From: Chloroflexota bacterium
Lineage (GTDB): Bacteria > Chloroflexota > Anaerolineae > Aggregatilineales > Phototrophicaceae
NCBI GenBank assembly: GCA_026707745.1
Contig: JAPOWG010000102.1
Span: forward strand, 1-41,552
Direction: 5' to 3'
Length of the DNA stretch: 41,552 nucleotides
The notes below the pieces were generated by a model. The model ran no database searches. It was not told the origin of the DNA and saw only the letters and a list, made by a program, of their open reading frames with translations. Of the stretch, positions 7,618 to 15,914 are shown in pieces. Every line of letters starts with the position of its first letter. Within the stretch, counting starts at the first letter, position 1. Both the position numbers and the translations under genes were made by a program.

Positions 7618-8703
7618 GCGAATCTATTCTTCCGGACCGACGAACTTAAAGTTCCAGGCAAGATAATCGCCGCCACTTAAGTAATAGCGACCATCGGGGC
7701 TAAAGAGGCTGACTGTGCCTCGGAATGCATCATATGAGTAAACCGGCGGAATATAGATTTCCCTATCTGTGGTCAAATCCCAAACCCGCCTTTGCACACA
7801 AGTATCCATTGTCATCAGCAGAGTCTCGTCCGGACTGACATCACCTACGGTGATGCGACACCGGCGCCTATCCGGATGCCTTTTCAATCTCCGCCGCAAG
7901 GTCAAGTCGTCCCCGGCAATCGACCAACGGCTGACAGCGGCGTCCGCCAGGACGATCAGTTGAGAGTCACCAGCCACAAAATGCACTGCACCCAGCGACG
8001 CGGCGCCTATATCGGCTGCGGCTCGAAGTTCCCAGGAATACGTGTCCCAGATCTGGATGACCCCGCTTCCGCCGCTGGCCAGCAGGCGACCGTCATTCGA
8101 AAAGGCCAACGCGTCCAGCGAAAGATCGCCGCCCGTTTGGGGTTCGATTTTCCTAACCGCGCGCGTCTCGAGATCAAATCGATACAGTCTCTCATGGTCA
8201 GTCGCGACCAGCAACCATGATTCCGAAGGGTGCGCCAAGAGTTCGCTGACAAGCCCCTCGGCGATCTGAACCTCATAGAGGAACGTTTCTTGCAGAATAT
8301 CCCAGACTTTGAGGCCGCCGGCACGCGTTCCGACGATGGCCACGTCCCCCGCAATCTCCAGTTGGACGAAGGAGGGCGAGAACTCTGAAATAGTCCTGCC
8401 CCGGTAATTCAGGTCGTTAAAGAATCGCCAGACCACTACGGCCAGTTCCCGGGTTCGATAATGATATGCCAACTCAACGAAGTAGGGTTCAGTCTTGTGC
8501 CACTTGACCTCCGCTGCTGTGGAACTATCGGTGCCGAAAGCGCACATTCGATGAATTGTGTCGATGGAAAACGCTGAAGTTGGCTTACACATGCCCTCGT
8601 AGGCGTCTTGGCCATACGCGCCGCTGAGGGCAAAAACCAAGATCCAAATGGCGACCGTTGTCCTGATCATGGACTATCTCCTAGTCAGCAGGTATCTTAC
8701 GAA
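7618..8703 (-). repeat. 1086-bp exact repeat, copy A (WD40 gene)
   Basis: As far as I can read, this segment is identical to 8821-9906 (offset 1203 bp): the encoded proteins are identical in the sense frame and in several overlapping antisense frames. Identity stops abruptly at both ends (7617/8820 and 8704/9907); the next 57 bp on the right differ at 6 positions. Confidence 0.9.
7624..8670 (-). CDS. Secreted WD40-repeat (beta-propeller) protein, copy A
   Basis: The 348-aa protein begins with a Sec signal peptide (MIRTTVAIWILVFALSGAYG, about 1-20), then WD40-like blades ending in motifs such as GGLKVWDI, GVIQIWDTYSW and RRVWDLTTD, with typical blade starts (LAFSNDGRLLASGG, SLFSPDGRYYLSGG). 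The fold would be a seven-bladed or incomplete propeller outside the cytoplasm, used for protein binding. The product is identical to the second copy. Position right after an effector-like metallopeptidase suggests an inhibitor/immunity or chaperone role, but this is inference and no catalytic residue argues for any enzyme function. Ribosome site TAGGAGATAG precedes the ATG. Confidence 0.75.
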   Translation of the reverse strand: MIRTTVAIWILVFALSGAYGQDAYEGMCKPTSAFSIDTIHRMCAFGTDSSTAAEVKWHKTEPYFVELAYHYRTRELAVVVWRFFNDLNYRGRTISEFSPSFVQLEIAGDVAIVGTRAGGLKVWDILQETFLYEVQIAEGLVSELLAHPSESWLLVATDHERLYRFDLETRAVRKIEPQTGGDLSLDALAFSNDGRLLASGGSGVIQIWDTYSWELRAAADIGAASLGAVHFVAGDSQLIVLADAAVSRWSIAGDDLTLRRRLKRHPDRRRCRITVGDVSPDETLLMTMDTCVQRRVWDLTTDREIYIPPVYSYDAFRGTVSLFSPDGRYYLSGGDYLAWNFKFVGPEE

Positions 8704-8760
8704 CTCGCGAAACCACTCCGCAGTGTCTTCGTAGGGGCGACCGGGATTGAATGTGGCGCT
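8674..8760 (-). pseudogene. C-terminal fragment of a second metallopeptidase gene
   Basis: Reads SATFNPGRPYEDTAEWFREF.. to the same LLTRR end as the full metallopeptidase C terminus (9877-9963), with 6 nucleotide differences over the part beyond the exact repeat. The upstream rest is missing: it is fused at about 8760 to an unrelated short start (MTASQVPNEG, ATG at 8792) in another frame. It is an orphan tail left by deletion or recombination. Confidence 0.7.
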
Positions 8761-8792
8761 CGCCCCTCGTTCGGTACTTGTGATGCTGTCAT
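8697..8792 (-). CDS. 31-codon ORF spanning a recombination junction
   Basis: It starts with ATGACAGCATC after a strong AGGAGGAGAGG site and then runs out of frame through the metallopeptidase remnant. The start is homologous to that of the 18-codon ORF after WD40 copy A. Probably not a functional protein; it records the junction. Confidence 0.2.
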   Translation of the reverse strand: MTASQVPNEGRAPHSIPVAPTKTLRSGFASS

Positions 8793-8820
8793 ATCCTCTC
8801 CTCCTCAGATGATTGAACCC

Positions 8821-9906
8821 GCGAATCTATTCTTCCGGACCGACGAACTTAAAGTTCCAGGCAAGATAATCGCCGCCACTTAAGTAATAGCGACCATCGG
8901 GGCTAAAGAGGCTGACTGTGCCTCGGAATGCATCATATGAGTAAACCGGCGGAATATAGATTTCCCTATCTGTGGTCAAATCCCAAACCCGCCTTTGCAC
9001 ACAAGTATCCATTGTCATCAGCAGAGTCTCGTCCGGACTGACATCACCTACGGTGATGCGACACCGGCGCCTATCCGGATGCCTTTTCAATCTCCGCCGC
9101 AAGGTCAAGTCGTCCCCGGCAATCGACCAACGGCTGACAGCGGCGTCCGCCAGGACGATCAGTTGAGAGTCACCAGCCACAAAATGCACTGCACCCAGCG
9201 ACGCGGCGCCTATATCGGCTGCGGCTCGAAGTTCCCAGGAATACGTGTCCCAGATCTGGATGACCCCGCTTCCGCCGCTGGCCAGCAGGCGACCGTCATT
9301 CGAAAAGGCCAACGCGTCCAGCGAAAGATCGCCGCCCGTTTGGGGTTCGATTTTCCTAACCGCGCGCGTCTCGAGATCAAATCGATACAGTCTCTCATGG
9401 TCAGTCGCGACCAGCAACCATGATTCCGAAGGGTGCGCCAAGAGTTCGCTGACAAGCCCCTCGGCGATCTGAACCTCATAGAGGAACGTTTCTTGCAGAA
9501 TATCCCAGACTTTGAGGCCGCCGGCACGCGTTCCGACGATGGCCACGTCCCCCGCAATCTCCAGTTGGACGAAGGAGGGCGAGAACTCTGAAATAGTCCT
9601 GCCCCGGTAATTCAGGTCGTTAAAGAATCGCCAGACCACTACGGCCAGTTCCCGGGTTCGATAATGATATGCCAACTCAACGAAGTAGGGTTCAGTCTTG
9701 TGCCACTTGACCTCCGCTGCTGTGGAACTATCGGTGCCGAAAGCGCACATTCGATGAATTGTGTCGATGGAAAACGCTGAAGTTGGCTTACACATGCCCT
9801 CGTAGGCGTCTTGGCCATACGCGCCGCTGAGGGCAAAAACCAAGATCCAAATGGCGACCGTTGTCCTGATCATGGACTATCTCCTAGTCAGCAGGTATCT
9901 TACGAA
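8821..9906 (-). repeat. 1086-bp exact repeat, copy B (WD40 gene)
   Basis: Second copy of the exact repeat described at 7618-8703; it includes the WD40 gene, its stop, its ribosome site and about the last 30 bp of the metallopeptidase gene. Confidence 0.9.
8827..9873 (-). CDS. Secreted WD40-repeat (beta-propeller) protein, copy B
   Basis: Identical 348-aa product to copy A. Here the gene is in its complete context: the ATG is only 3 nt after the metallopeptidase stop codon (TAG TCC ATG) and the ribosome site lies inside the end of that gene, so the two should be translationally coupled. Coupling to a full-length effector-like peptidase is the best argument that the propeller protein acts with, or against, that peptidase; because it carries a signal peptide it would act outside the cytoplasm. 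Confidence 0.75.
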   Translation of the reverse strand: MIRTTVAIWILVFALSGAYGQDAYEGMCKPTSAFSIDTIHRMCAFGTDSSTAAEVKWHKTEPYFVELAYHYRTRELAVVVWRFFNDLNYRGRTISEFSPSFVQLEIAGDVAIVGTRAGGLKVWDILQETFLYEVQIAEGLVSELLAHPSESWLLVATDHERLYRFDLETRAVRKIEPQTGGDLSLDALAFSNDGRLLASGGSGVIQIWDTYSWELRAAADIGAASLGAVHFVAGDSQLIVLADAAVSRWSIAGDDLTLRRRLKRHPDRRRCRITVGDVSPDETLLMTMDTCVQRRVWDLTTDREIYIPPVYSYDAFRGTVSLFSPDGRYYLSGGDYLAWNFKFVGPEE

Positions 9907-11940
9907 TTCTCGAAACCACCCAGCAGTTTCTTCATAGGGGCGACCGGGATTGAATGTGGCGCTTACCTCGTCTCTGGATAAGTAGGGTATGTCGTCATCC
10001 CAATTCTCGGTGACAAGATCGTAGCGCGTCCAGTATACGCCGGAATCCTCAATAGCGTTCCAGTGGAAACCCTTATCATCAACGTATTGAGTCCTTGCCA
10101 GCAGGGTGACCGCGCTGTTCTCCGCCAAGTATTTGACGAATTCCGCATCCTCCGATGGACCGGATCGGAGAATGGCGCCCTCATTGTTGTTAGTATCAAC
10201 TATGCCGGTTCCGACGTCGGGCAGCAATACACCGCGTTCTTCGAGAAACCTCTTCACGTGGGGATCATCAGCCGCGTTGTAGAAGATCGCGTTGCGGATC
10301 CACTTGTCCATGTTGTCGTTCATGAAGTTCAGCCGCTCCTGACCGGCCGCATCGGGCGAAAAGCCCAACTGTCCGCGGGTGGTCAGATGGACAATATAAT
10401 TCAGGTAGGTATCCGCCGCGATTTCGTTGTTGCTGTAATCCCGGCTCTGCTGAAGAAGCTGCACGTACATTGATTTGAGACCCGTTGTCGTAATCAGCGG
10501 GTCATCGGGTTCCAATTCCAGATATTCATGAAGCGGTATCAACCGGTGCATGTCATCTGTATGTTTGGTGGGAGCCAAGCTGTCGTTCAAGAGTATGTCT
10601 TCGCGCGGCCAGCCCATACCAGCGCGGGTCTCCGTGTCCGTATGATCCGCAATAACTCGGGTGATCGTGCCGTAGCCCAAGGGATTTCCCTGCCCGGCAT
10701 GCGCATTGAAGACATGGCCCAATTCATGCAGGAACAAATACGGTTCGAGATGATAATTCCTATTGTGTCCTTCCTTTCGATAGATGGTGATGTTGTGACC
10801 GCTTACTTCTGCCGCAACGGGGTGGCCTTCTCCTGTTACTCTTGTTTTTGCTGATTGATGCAAGGTTATGTCGCCGAAAATCAAGCGAAATGCGGTGGCG
10901 TCGTTCATAGACAAATCTGTCATTCCGCGCAGTCTATCACCGGATATTCTTGCGACATTCTCCAGCTCGATATGCACCATTCGGACGTCAAGCAAGTTCC
11001 ATTCGTCTGCGCCTTCCTCGCTGGTAAACTTGACGCCGTATATCAATTCGACGTGTTCTTTGTAGTCTTCGAAGCTGCCGTCATATGAAGCCTGTTCTTC
11101 TTCGCTAACTATACCGTCTTCCCACATCATTGAATGGCTGGCATGCGCCTGGACCCACAGGTCATCTGCCAGGTCTTCTTGACTTAGCGATTCATCCCAA
11201 TACGAGTATCGAACGCGTTCAAGGAGTTCCAATGCATAGGCATCCGCCTCAGGGTCATCGCCCCAATGCATGAATTGCGACAGATAGTATTCGGTGAACC
11301 GTTCTCGAGGTATGCCTTCATGCAAGAAGGCAATTAACACCCCTCGCACGTTGTCATTGCTTTCGACGCCGATAAGCACCTCCAGATGCTGTCTTTGATC
11401 TGCGGTTACCGGTATGTTAACGGCCGCCTCAGATATGAATTCGCTCGGCTCGTATTCAGCGTAGTCCGGCGTGTCATCTTCATTCCTCGATTGCTGTTTT
11501 GGCTCTTTCGCCTGTTCATCTAGCCATTCGCGTTGATTGTTCCGACGGTGGATCCGTTCCCCGAGCGTGTATAGCGGTTGATCGTCGCTAGATCCGTTTT
11601 GGTTGTGGCTTTGTCGACCCTTCGAATGCGTCGTCGGTGGGCGATAAGCATTACTGTCATGCGCATATTCGAGTTGCTCCGCTGTGATGATCCGACTGCG
11701 GTCTTGCGCTGCGGCATCTTGTTCGGCACGCAAGCTGTTTCGGCGGAGAATCTGTTCCCCCCAACTAACCGTCGGCGTATTGTCGCTCGATGGCCTAGTG
11801 GGCGGGCGATAGGACCCGCTGTCATGTCCATATTCGAGCTGCTCCTGGGTCACAGATCGCGTCGGATTACCTGGCAATTGTCTCTTCCGGCGCTTCTCTT
11901 CATAAATCCGACGGATCTCTTCGATACTAAAATTCGGCAT
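9877..11940 (-). CDS. HExxH metallopeptidase with N-terminal repeats and SH3-like end
   Basis: A 687-aa protein without signal peptide. Residues about 28-135 contain two copies of a 55-residue repeat (TxEQLEYxHDSxxYRPPT, then xxxGExIxRRNxxR), a likely docking or loading region. The catalytic core has H405-E-L-G-H409 (FLHELGHVFNAH) with a candidate third zinc ligand E506 in NNEIAAD, the arrangement of gluzincin-type zinc peptidases. Residues about 585-645 (GAILRSGPSEDAEFVKYL.. SGVYWTRYDLV) resemble a bacterial SH3 domain, often wall- or peptide-binding. The last residues LLTRR recur in an orphan fragment nearby. It follows structured element 2 by 14 nt and is coupled to a WD40 gene. A secreted/particle-borne effector or a wall-modifying virion protein are the main options. 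Its family name is not certain. Confidence 0.65.
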   Translation of the reverse strand: MPNFSIEEIRRIYEEKRRKRQLPGNPTRSVTQEQLEYGHDSGSYRPPTRPSSDNTPTVSWGEQILRRNSLRAEQDAAAQDRSRIITAEQLEYAHDSNAYRPPTTHSKGRQSHNQNGSSDDQPLYTLGERIHRRNNQREWLDEQAKEPKQQSRNEDDTPDYAEYEPSEFISEAAVNIPVTADQRQHLEVLIGVESNDNVRGVLIAFLHEGIPRERFTEYYLSQFMHWGDDPEADAYALELLERVRYSYWDESLSQEDLADDLWVQAHASHSMMWEDGIVSEEEQASYDGSFEDYKEHVELIYGVKFTSEEGADEWNLLDVRMVHIELENVARISGDRLRGMTDLSMNDATAFRLIFGDITLHQSAKTRVTGEGHPVAAEVSGHNITIYRKEGHNRNYHLEPYLFLHELGHVFNAHAGQGNPLGYGTITRVIADHTDTETRAGMGWPREDILLNDSLAPTKHTDDMHRLIPLHEYLELEPDDPLITTTGLKSMYVQLLQQSRDYSNNEIAADTYLNYIVHLTTRGQLGFSPDAAGQERLNFMNDNMDKWIRNAIFYNAADDPHVKRFLEERGVLLPDVGTGIVDTNNNEGAILRSGPSEDAEFVKYLAENSAVTLLARTQYVDDKGFHWNAIEDSGVYWTRYDLVTENWDDDIPYLSRDEVSATFNPGRPYEETAGWFREFVRYLLTRR

Positions 11941-11954
11941 GATTTCTCTCCTCT

Positions 11955-12028
11955 AAACATCAAGTTGATCTGCGAATCAGCGAGATGAGGCTCGCCCTGT
12001 CACAAGCCGCCTCATCTCACCGAACCGA
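11955..12028 (-). promoter_or_regulatory. Structured leader element 2 of 8 (H-type pseudoknot)
   Basis: Arms 12009-12022 (CGGTGAGATGAGGC) and 11978-11991 pair over all 14 positions; two positions that are A-T and C-G in element 1 are G-T and T-G wobbles here. Loop 11992-12008 is GGCTTGTGACAGGGCGA; its TTGTGA pairs with TCGCAG (two wobbles). The element runs straight into the AGGAGAG ribosome site of the metallopeptidase gene. Confidence 0.85.
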
Positions 12029-12031
12029 TCG

Positions 12032-13597
12032 CTAATACGCCAGGTAAGCGTTCTCATCCAGCTTGCCGCGGTCACTATCTTCCAGCCTCCAGGGCAAGGT
12101 CTCGATCTGCGGCTCCAGGTACCAGGTAGTCGTCCAGTGCTTGCCGCCGCGCGCCAATTCGTGCGCCTCGCCGATGACGAAATAGATCCCCTCATGATCG
12201 GACTGCGTTTCTTGCAGCCGAATCAGGCTGCCGATCGTCAGCTCCAGTTGATCCTCGTGTCGCGCGCCGCCGAACTCGGCATGGCTTTGCAGGGTAATCG
12301 TCTGCGCCAGGCCGAAAGGCGTCTTGCGCCGGTCCCGCTCGAAGTCGGCGATGTACTGCGCCTGATCCAGGTCATCGATCGAGGGCAGGTTGATATTCAT
12401 CGTGCGCCGGCCATAATAGGTGATGCTCAACTGATCGATGGCGCGGGCATCCATCTGTCCCTCGTCCACGACCTTGCGCCCCTTGACCACGCATTTTTCC
12501 ACCACCGCTTCGGCGGTTTCGCTCGTGTTTTTGAAGATTAGATTGGCGCCGTTGGCTTTGGCCTCGACCTCAACCGAGCAATGGCCATGTAAACATTCCA
12601 CATCCTCTGCCGTGACGTCCTTGCCGCCGATCCGTTTGTCCTTCTCGTCTTTATATTTGACATAGACCTCGCGCGTTTCGCCCGGCGCCACGCGGATGAC
12701 CGCGTCCTTGAGCTCCCACAAGGTTGTCGCGGTCGCGGCGATCGTGCGTGGGTGACAGGTGACGATGATCTCGTTCTTGGTCTGATCCAGGCTGGCAAAG
12801 GTGTACTTCATGTCGGTCATGGTATCGTCGAGGGTGGTGTCAATCTCATCCTTGTCCAGGATGTGATGCCGATTCCAGAAGACCGCCTTGCCCTCGCGGT
12901 CGAAGAAGAACTTGCCGCGCTCGGCCGCGGTGACGTCGCGGATACCGCGGTAAACATCGAAGGTATCCTTGGCCTGGTCGGAATAGCCGCCCTGGCGCAC
13001 CCAGTTGTCGCCGACCGTATGCAGCGTCAACACGCCTTCTTCAAAGTCGCTGTAGGTTCCCAGATTGGTCAAAAATGTCGTTTGGCCAAGTTCGCTGTAG
13101 CCCGGGTCGCCGAGTACCCAGGCATCGCTGAGCGATGGCGGGAAGATGACCTCCTGAATCAGCGCGTCGATGATGTCGTCGCTGCGCTGGTTCTCTTGCA
13201 GCTCGATCTTGGTCTCGGTCGTTTTCAGGAATTGCATGGCGCCGGTAGCGACCACAGTGGCGATGCGCTCGCCATGGTGATTGACAGATGGGATGATGGT
13301 TTCGACCCAACCGGTGAAATGCGTCCGGGAGTCTATGCCGTCGTCGGATTGAATCCGCACCGGGCGCAGCGGCACCAGTTTATCCTTAAGCGGCGAACTG
13401 GCGTATTCCGCGGAAAACAGACGGTCGTTATTGCGCAGGACCAGGCGCAATACCGAGTTGTCCGCTGTCAATTGATAAGGCTGACGCATCCCGACAAACC
13501 ACTGTGTGAGAATCGTGCGGTCTGTCACATTGTCATACGTGCCGGTATAGTTTCCGTTACGCTCCCAATCAATCTCGACTGTCCATTGTGTTGCCAT
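12032..13597 (-). CDS. Phage tail-tip / minor tail protein (hub-like)
   Basis: The 521-aa protein starts MATQWTVEIDWERNGNYTG, the pattern of siphophage minor tail (tail-hub, distal-tail associated) proteins: a first beta domain with VTDRTILTQW and LRLVLRNNDRLFS, then SPLKDKLVPLRPVRI and FTGWVETI, which are characteristic of that group. The middle (about 100-300) and C terminus (FVIGEAHELARGGKHWTTTW, SDRGKLDENAYLAY) fit baseplate-hub-like domains that end with a cell-surface-facing tip. Start chosen at the ATG with GGAGCAAC upstream; an in-frame earlier start at 13636 would overlap the preceding gene. It sits between two effector-like genes. No tape-measure or distal-tail gene is adjacent, which is unlike a normal phage tail operon. 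Confidence 0.72.
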   Translation of the reverse strand: MATQWTVEIDWERNGNYTGTYDNVTDRTILTQWFVGMRQPYQLTADNSVLRLVLRNNDRLFSAEYASSPLKDKLVPLRPVRIQSDDGIDSRTHFTGWVETIIPSVNHHGERIATVVATGAMQFLKTTETKIELQENQRSDDIIDALIQEVIFPPSLSDAWVLGDPGYSELGQTTFLTNLGTYSDFEEGVLTLHTVGDNWVRQGGYSDQAKDTFDVYRGIRDVTAAERGKFFFDREGKAVFWNRHHILDKDEIDTTLDDTMTDMKYTFASLDQTKNEIIVTCHPRTIAATATTLWELKDAVIRVAPGETREVYVKYKDEKDKRIGGKDVTAEDVECLHGHCSVEVEAKANGANLIFKNTSETAEAVVEKCVVKGRKVVDEGQMDARAIDQLSITYYGRRTMNINLPSIDDLDQAQYIADFERDRRKTPFGLAQTITLQSHAEFGGARHEDQLELTIGSLIRLQETQSDHEGIYFVIGEAHELARGGKHWTTTWYLEPQIETLPWRLEDSDRGKLDENAYLAY

Positions 13598-13623
13598 TTT
13601 GTTGCTCCTTTCATTGAGTTTGG

Positions 13624-15306
13624 TTAACCTTGACAATTGTTAAAAGCTTCTTGGTAGTGTGTTCCTGGCTGATCAATTTCTCCTTTCAGATCGGGATAAA
13701 TTGCGAAAGCTTCGTTATACAGTTCCATTGCAAAGCAATGGTCGCCTTCCCTTACGAAGTATTCCGCGCTTTCTACCCATGGTTGCGCTTCCAGAATACT
13801 ATTGACATCTGGCATTTCAGGTTGGGCATAGTTCATGCCAATATCCTCTTCATCAGATGGCCGTGGGATCGCGTCATATATGGGTCCAACAATCTTTCCC
13901 AACTCAGTGGCTCGAAGCACATCTTCAGCGGAGTACTTAGAGTTCGGGTTTAGCAGAGCATCTGCAAACTTCTCTACCTCATCTGGCGTCGGCAGAACTC
14001 CCATAAGCTTATTGATCCCTAAACTCGTGGGACTACTACTCCACAAACCGATCAGGTCTTCAATCGACATACCGGACAGCGCTGACAGTCCTACCAGAGT
14101 ATTCCGGTATTTGGGTGATACATTCTGAAACAAACTTGTATGGAGCGCCTCGTTTTTGACGTGTCTGGCAGCTTTTCCCTTTGCTCCCTTCGATACCAAA
14201 AAAGTCCCCACTTGATAAGCTCCGCGAATTACTCGAGCGAGAGGACTAACCTCGTGCGTCTCTCCATACGCTATTGTCTCTATGCCATCCACAATCCCAT
14301 CACCTATTGCAAGCGTTCCGGCGACATAATCACCAAAACCACTTCCAACCATTGCTATGCCGTACCCTATTCCCGAGGCGGCGGCTCCTACCACATCACC
14401 TTTTGAAAGTCTGTCAACGGATTCTGTAAGTCCTCGCGATGCGGCAGCATCCATAACTTCTGTGATGAATTCAGGCCCCTCTTCAAGTATGACATCAGCA
14501 GCTTGTGTAGTTCTGTACAGAGAATACCAAAAGCGTAGCTCTACGTTGTATGCTATCTCTTCCAATTCTGCCAAACTGGAATTCTGTGGGTTGCGCCCAA
14601 CAAGGTCAAACAGATGTTCATCGCGGTAAAGATGCACATGGTCGTTAACCAGTTGCTGAACTTCGGCGAACGTCATATTCGTTATATCGCGCCCAGACCA
14701 ATCGATTATTTCGCGTAAACTATCAACATAGCGGTCTACAGCAAAGAAACCTTCAATCCGGTCATCGAGCAAAGCTTCCTGATAGCTTTCGAATAACTCG
14801 CGGCTGATACGGTCATTATCACGCAGTTCTCTAAACTGATTCTCAATGTCGAGATATTCCTTGGCGGTATCGATGATTTCTTGTACCGTATCAATCTGCC
14901 CAGCCGACATTGGTCTGCCACGACCCGCCACAACATAATTTATGTCGTGGTTCAGCATGTTGTCCTGCGGGCGAGTCGTTGTAGGTCTTGGCCGGCTGTT
15001 TGATGGCGGCTGCGAAACTTCGGGTTCTGGCGCTGGCTCTGGATTCCCGGGTCTGCCGCCGCCGGGAACATACGTTGGCTGTGAAACTTCAGGTTCTGGC
15101 GCTGGCTCTGGATTCCCGGGTCTGCCGCCGCCGGGAACATACGATGGCTGCGAAACTTCGGGTTCTGGCTCTGGCTCAGGTTCTGGCGACGTGCCGCCAC
15201 CACCGGAATCGTACGGCGGCAACCATGACGGCCACCATCCCACAGGCTGTTGTTTCGGCTTTGGTTTTGCTGGCTTGCCGCCGCCGATACCACCTTGCAT
15301 TGGCAT
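13624..15306 (-). CDS. Pro/Glu/Gly-repeat protein with hydrophobic core, possible effector
   Basis: A 560-aa protein of unknown family. Residues 1-38 are Gly/Lys/Pro rich (MPMQGGIGGGKPAKPKPKQQ), 39-115 hold three copies of a 23-residue Pro-rich repeat (VSQPxYVPGGGRPGNPEPAPE), then a long helical region (about 120-280), a Gly/Ala-rich hydrophobic stretch of about 40 residues (VVGAAASGIGYGIAMVG.. near 300-340) that could enter a membrane, a second helical region, and a C-terminal TPR-like helix pair (ECFAMELYNEAFAIYP-like, about 525-555). A disordered repeat linker, a glycine-rich hydrophobic segment and a distinct C terminus is the layout of many polymorphic toxins, but no toxin domain is recognised. 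Structured element 3 lies 16 nt upstream. Confidence 0.55.
   Translation of the reverse strand: MPMQGGIGGGKPAKPKPKQQPVGWWPSWLPPYDSGGGGTSPEPEPEPEPEVSQPSYVPGGGRPGNPEPAPEPEVSQPTYVPGGGRPGNPEPAPEPEVSQPPSNSRPRPTTTRPQDNMLNHDINYVVAGRGRPMSAGQIDTVQEIIDTAKEYLDIENQFRELRDNDRISRELFESYQEALLDDRIEGFFAVDRYVDSLREIIDWSGRDITNMTFAEVQQLVNDHVHLYRDEHLFDLVGRNPQNSSLAELEEIAYNVELRFWYSLYRTTQAADVILEEGPEFITEVMDAAASRGLTESVDRLSKGDVVGAAASGIGYGIAMVGSGFGDYVAGTLAIGDGIVDGIETIAYGETHEVSPLARVIRGAYQVGTFLVSKGAKGKAARHVKNEALHTSLFQNVSPKYRNTLVGLSALSGMSIEDLIGLWSSSPTSLGINKLMGVLPTPDEVEKFADALLNPNSKYSAEDVLRATELGKIVGPIYDAIPRPSDEEDIGMNYAQPEMPDVNSILEAQPWVESAEYFVREGDHCFAMELYNEAFAIYPDLKGEIDQPGTHYQEAFNNCQG
15008..15180 (-). repeat. 69-bp in-frame tandem repeat
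   Basis: Two complete 69-bp units (15008-15076, 15077-15145) differ at only a few bases and a third partial unit follows. They encode the 23-residue Pro-rich repeats of the overlapping gene; repeat number is likely to vary by slippage. Confidence 0.85.
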
Positions 15307-15322
15307 ATCTCTTCCTTTCTAG

Positions 15323-15396
15323 ACTATCAAATCGATCTGTGAATGGGGGATGCGCAGCCCGCCCTGTCACAAGCCGCCGCGCGTCCCCCAACCGAT
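15323..15396 (-). promoter_or_regulatory. Structured leader element 3 of 8 (H-type pseudoknot)
   Basis: Arms 15376-15390 (TGGGGGACGCGCGGC) and 15344-15358 pair at 14 of 15 positions; loop 15359-15375 is GGCTTGTGACAGGGCGG; TTGTGA pairs with TCACAG. It lies between the end of the tube gene and the Pro-repeat protein gene. Same stem subfamily as elements 5 and 6. Confidence 0.82.
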
Positions 15397-15413
15397 TTAC
15401 GATGATCCGCTGA

Positions 15414-15851
15414 CTAGACCGCGCCCCAGGTCGGCGCTGTGCCCGTCGCCGGCTGTAGCGTGGCCGTGAACATCACCGCCCCGCCGGTCGTGATCTGCGG
15501 ACGGTAGCTCGACACCAGGAACTCGCCACTGTATTTGGGATCGTTCGTGGCCGGCCCCGCGTTATTGCCCACCTGCACCTCCAGCGAGACCTGGCTCCCG
15601 GCCGCGAAGGCGCCCTGGATGACCGTGTGCGTGCCGCTGTCGCCGTCGGTCGTCAGGTAGCCCTGAATCGTCACCGGCGCCCGCAACTGCCCGTTGATGT
15701 ACTGATGCACTTCGTCGCCGAAGCCGGTGACATCAAACTGGTCGTAGGTCAGTCCCAGGTCGATGCTGCGGATGTCCCCGTCCGCGAATGCCCGCAGGGT
15801 ACCGCTGCTGTCGTCCATCTTCACGATGACGTGATCTCCTGATAGTGCCAT
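15414..15851 (-). CDS. Phage tail tube (major tail) protein, copy I
   Basis: A 145-aa protein of the size and pattern of siphophage major tail tube subunits: short N-terminal strand (MALSGDHVIVKMDDSSG), a loop with DVTGFGDEVHQYINGQ, the conserved beta sheet (APVTIQGYLTTDG.. LEVQVGNN) and a C-terminal strand pair (SGEFLVSSYRPQITTGGAV). Tube subunits stack as hexameric rings to form the tail lumen. A second copy (23147-23584) differs at only four residues. The N-terminal part of the adjacent 759-aa protein has the same pattern, so the FN3 protein is an elaborated paralogue. GGAGAAAG precedes the ATG. Confidence 0.72.
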   Translation of the reverse strand: MALSGDHVIVKMDDSSGTLRAFADGDIRSIDLGLTYDQFDVTGFGDEVHQYINGQLRAPVTIQGYLTTDGDSGTHTVIQGAFAAGSQVSLEVQVGNNAGPATNDPKYSGEFLVSSYRPQITTGGAVMFTATLQPATGTAPTWGAV

Positions 15852-15914
15852 GATTTCTTTCTCCTTTTTTCTGTTTGGTTTTTGTACTGATTGCTACTCG
15901 TTAAATCGCTAGCT

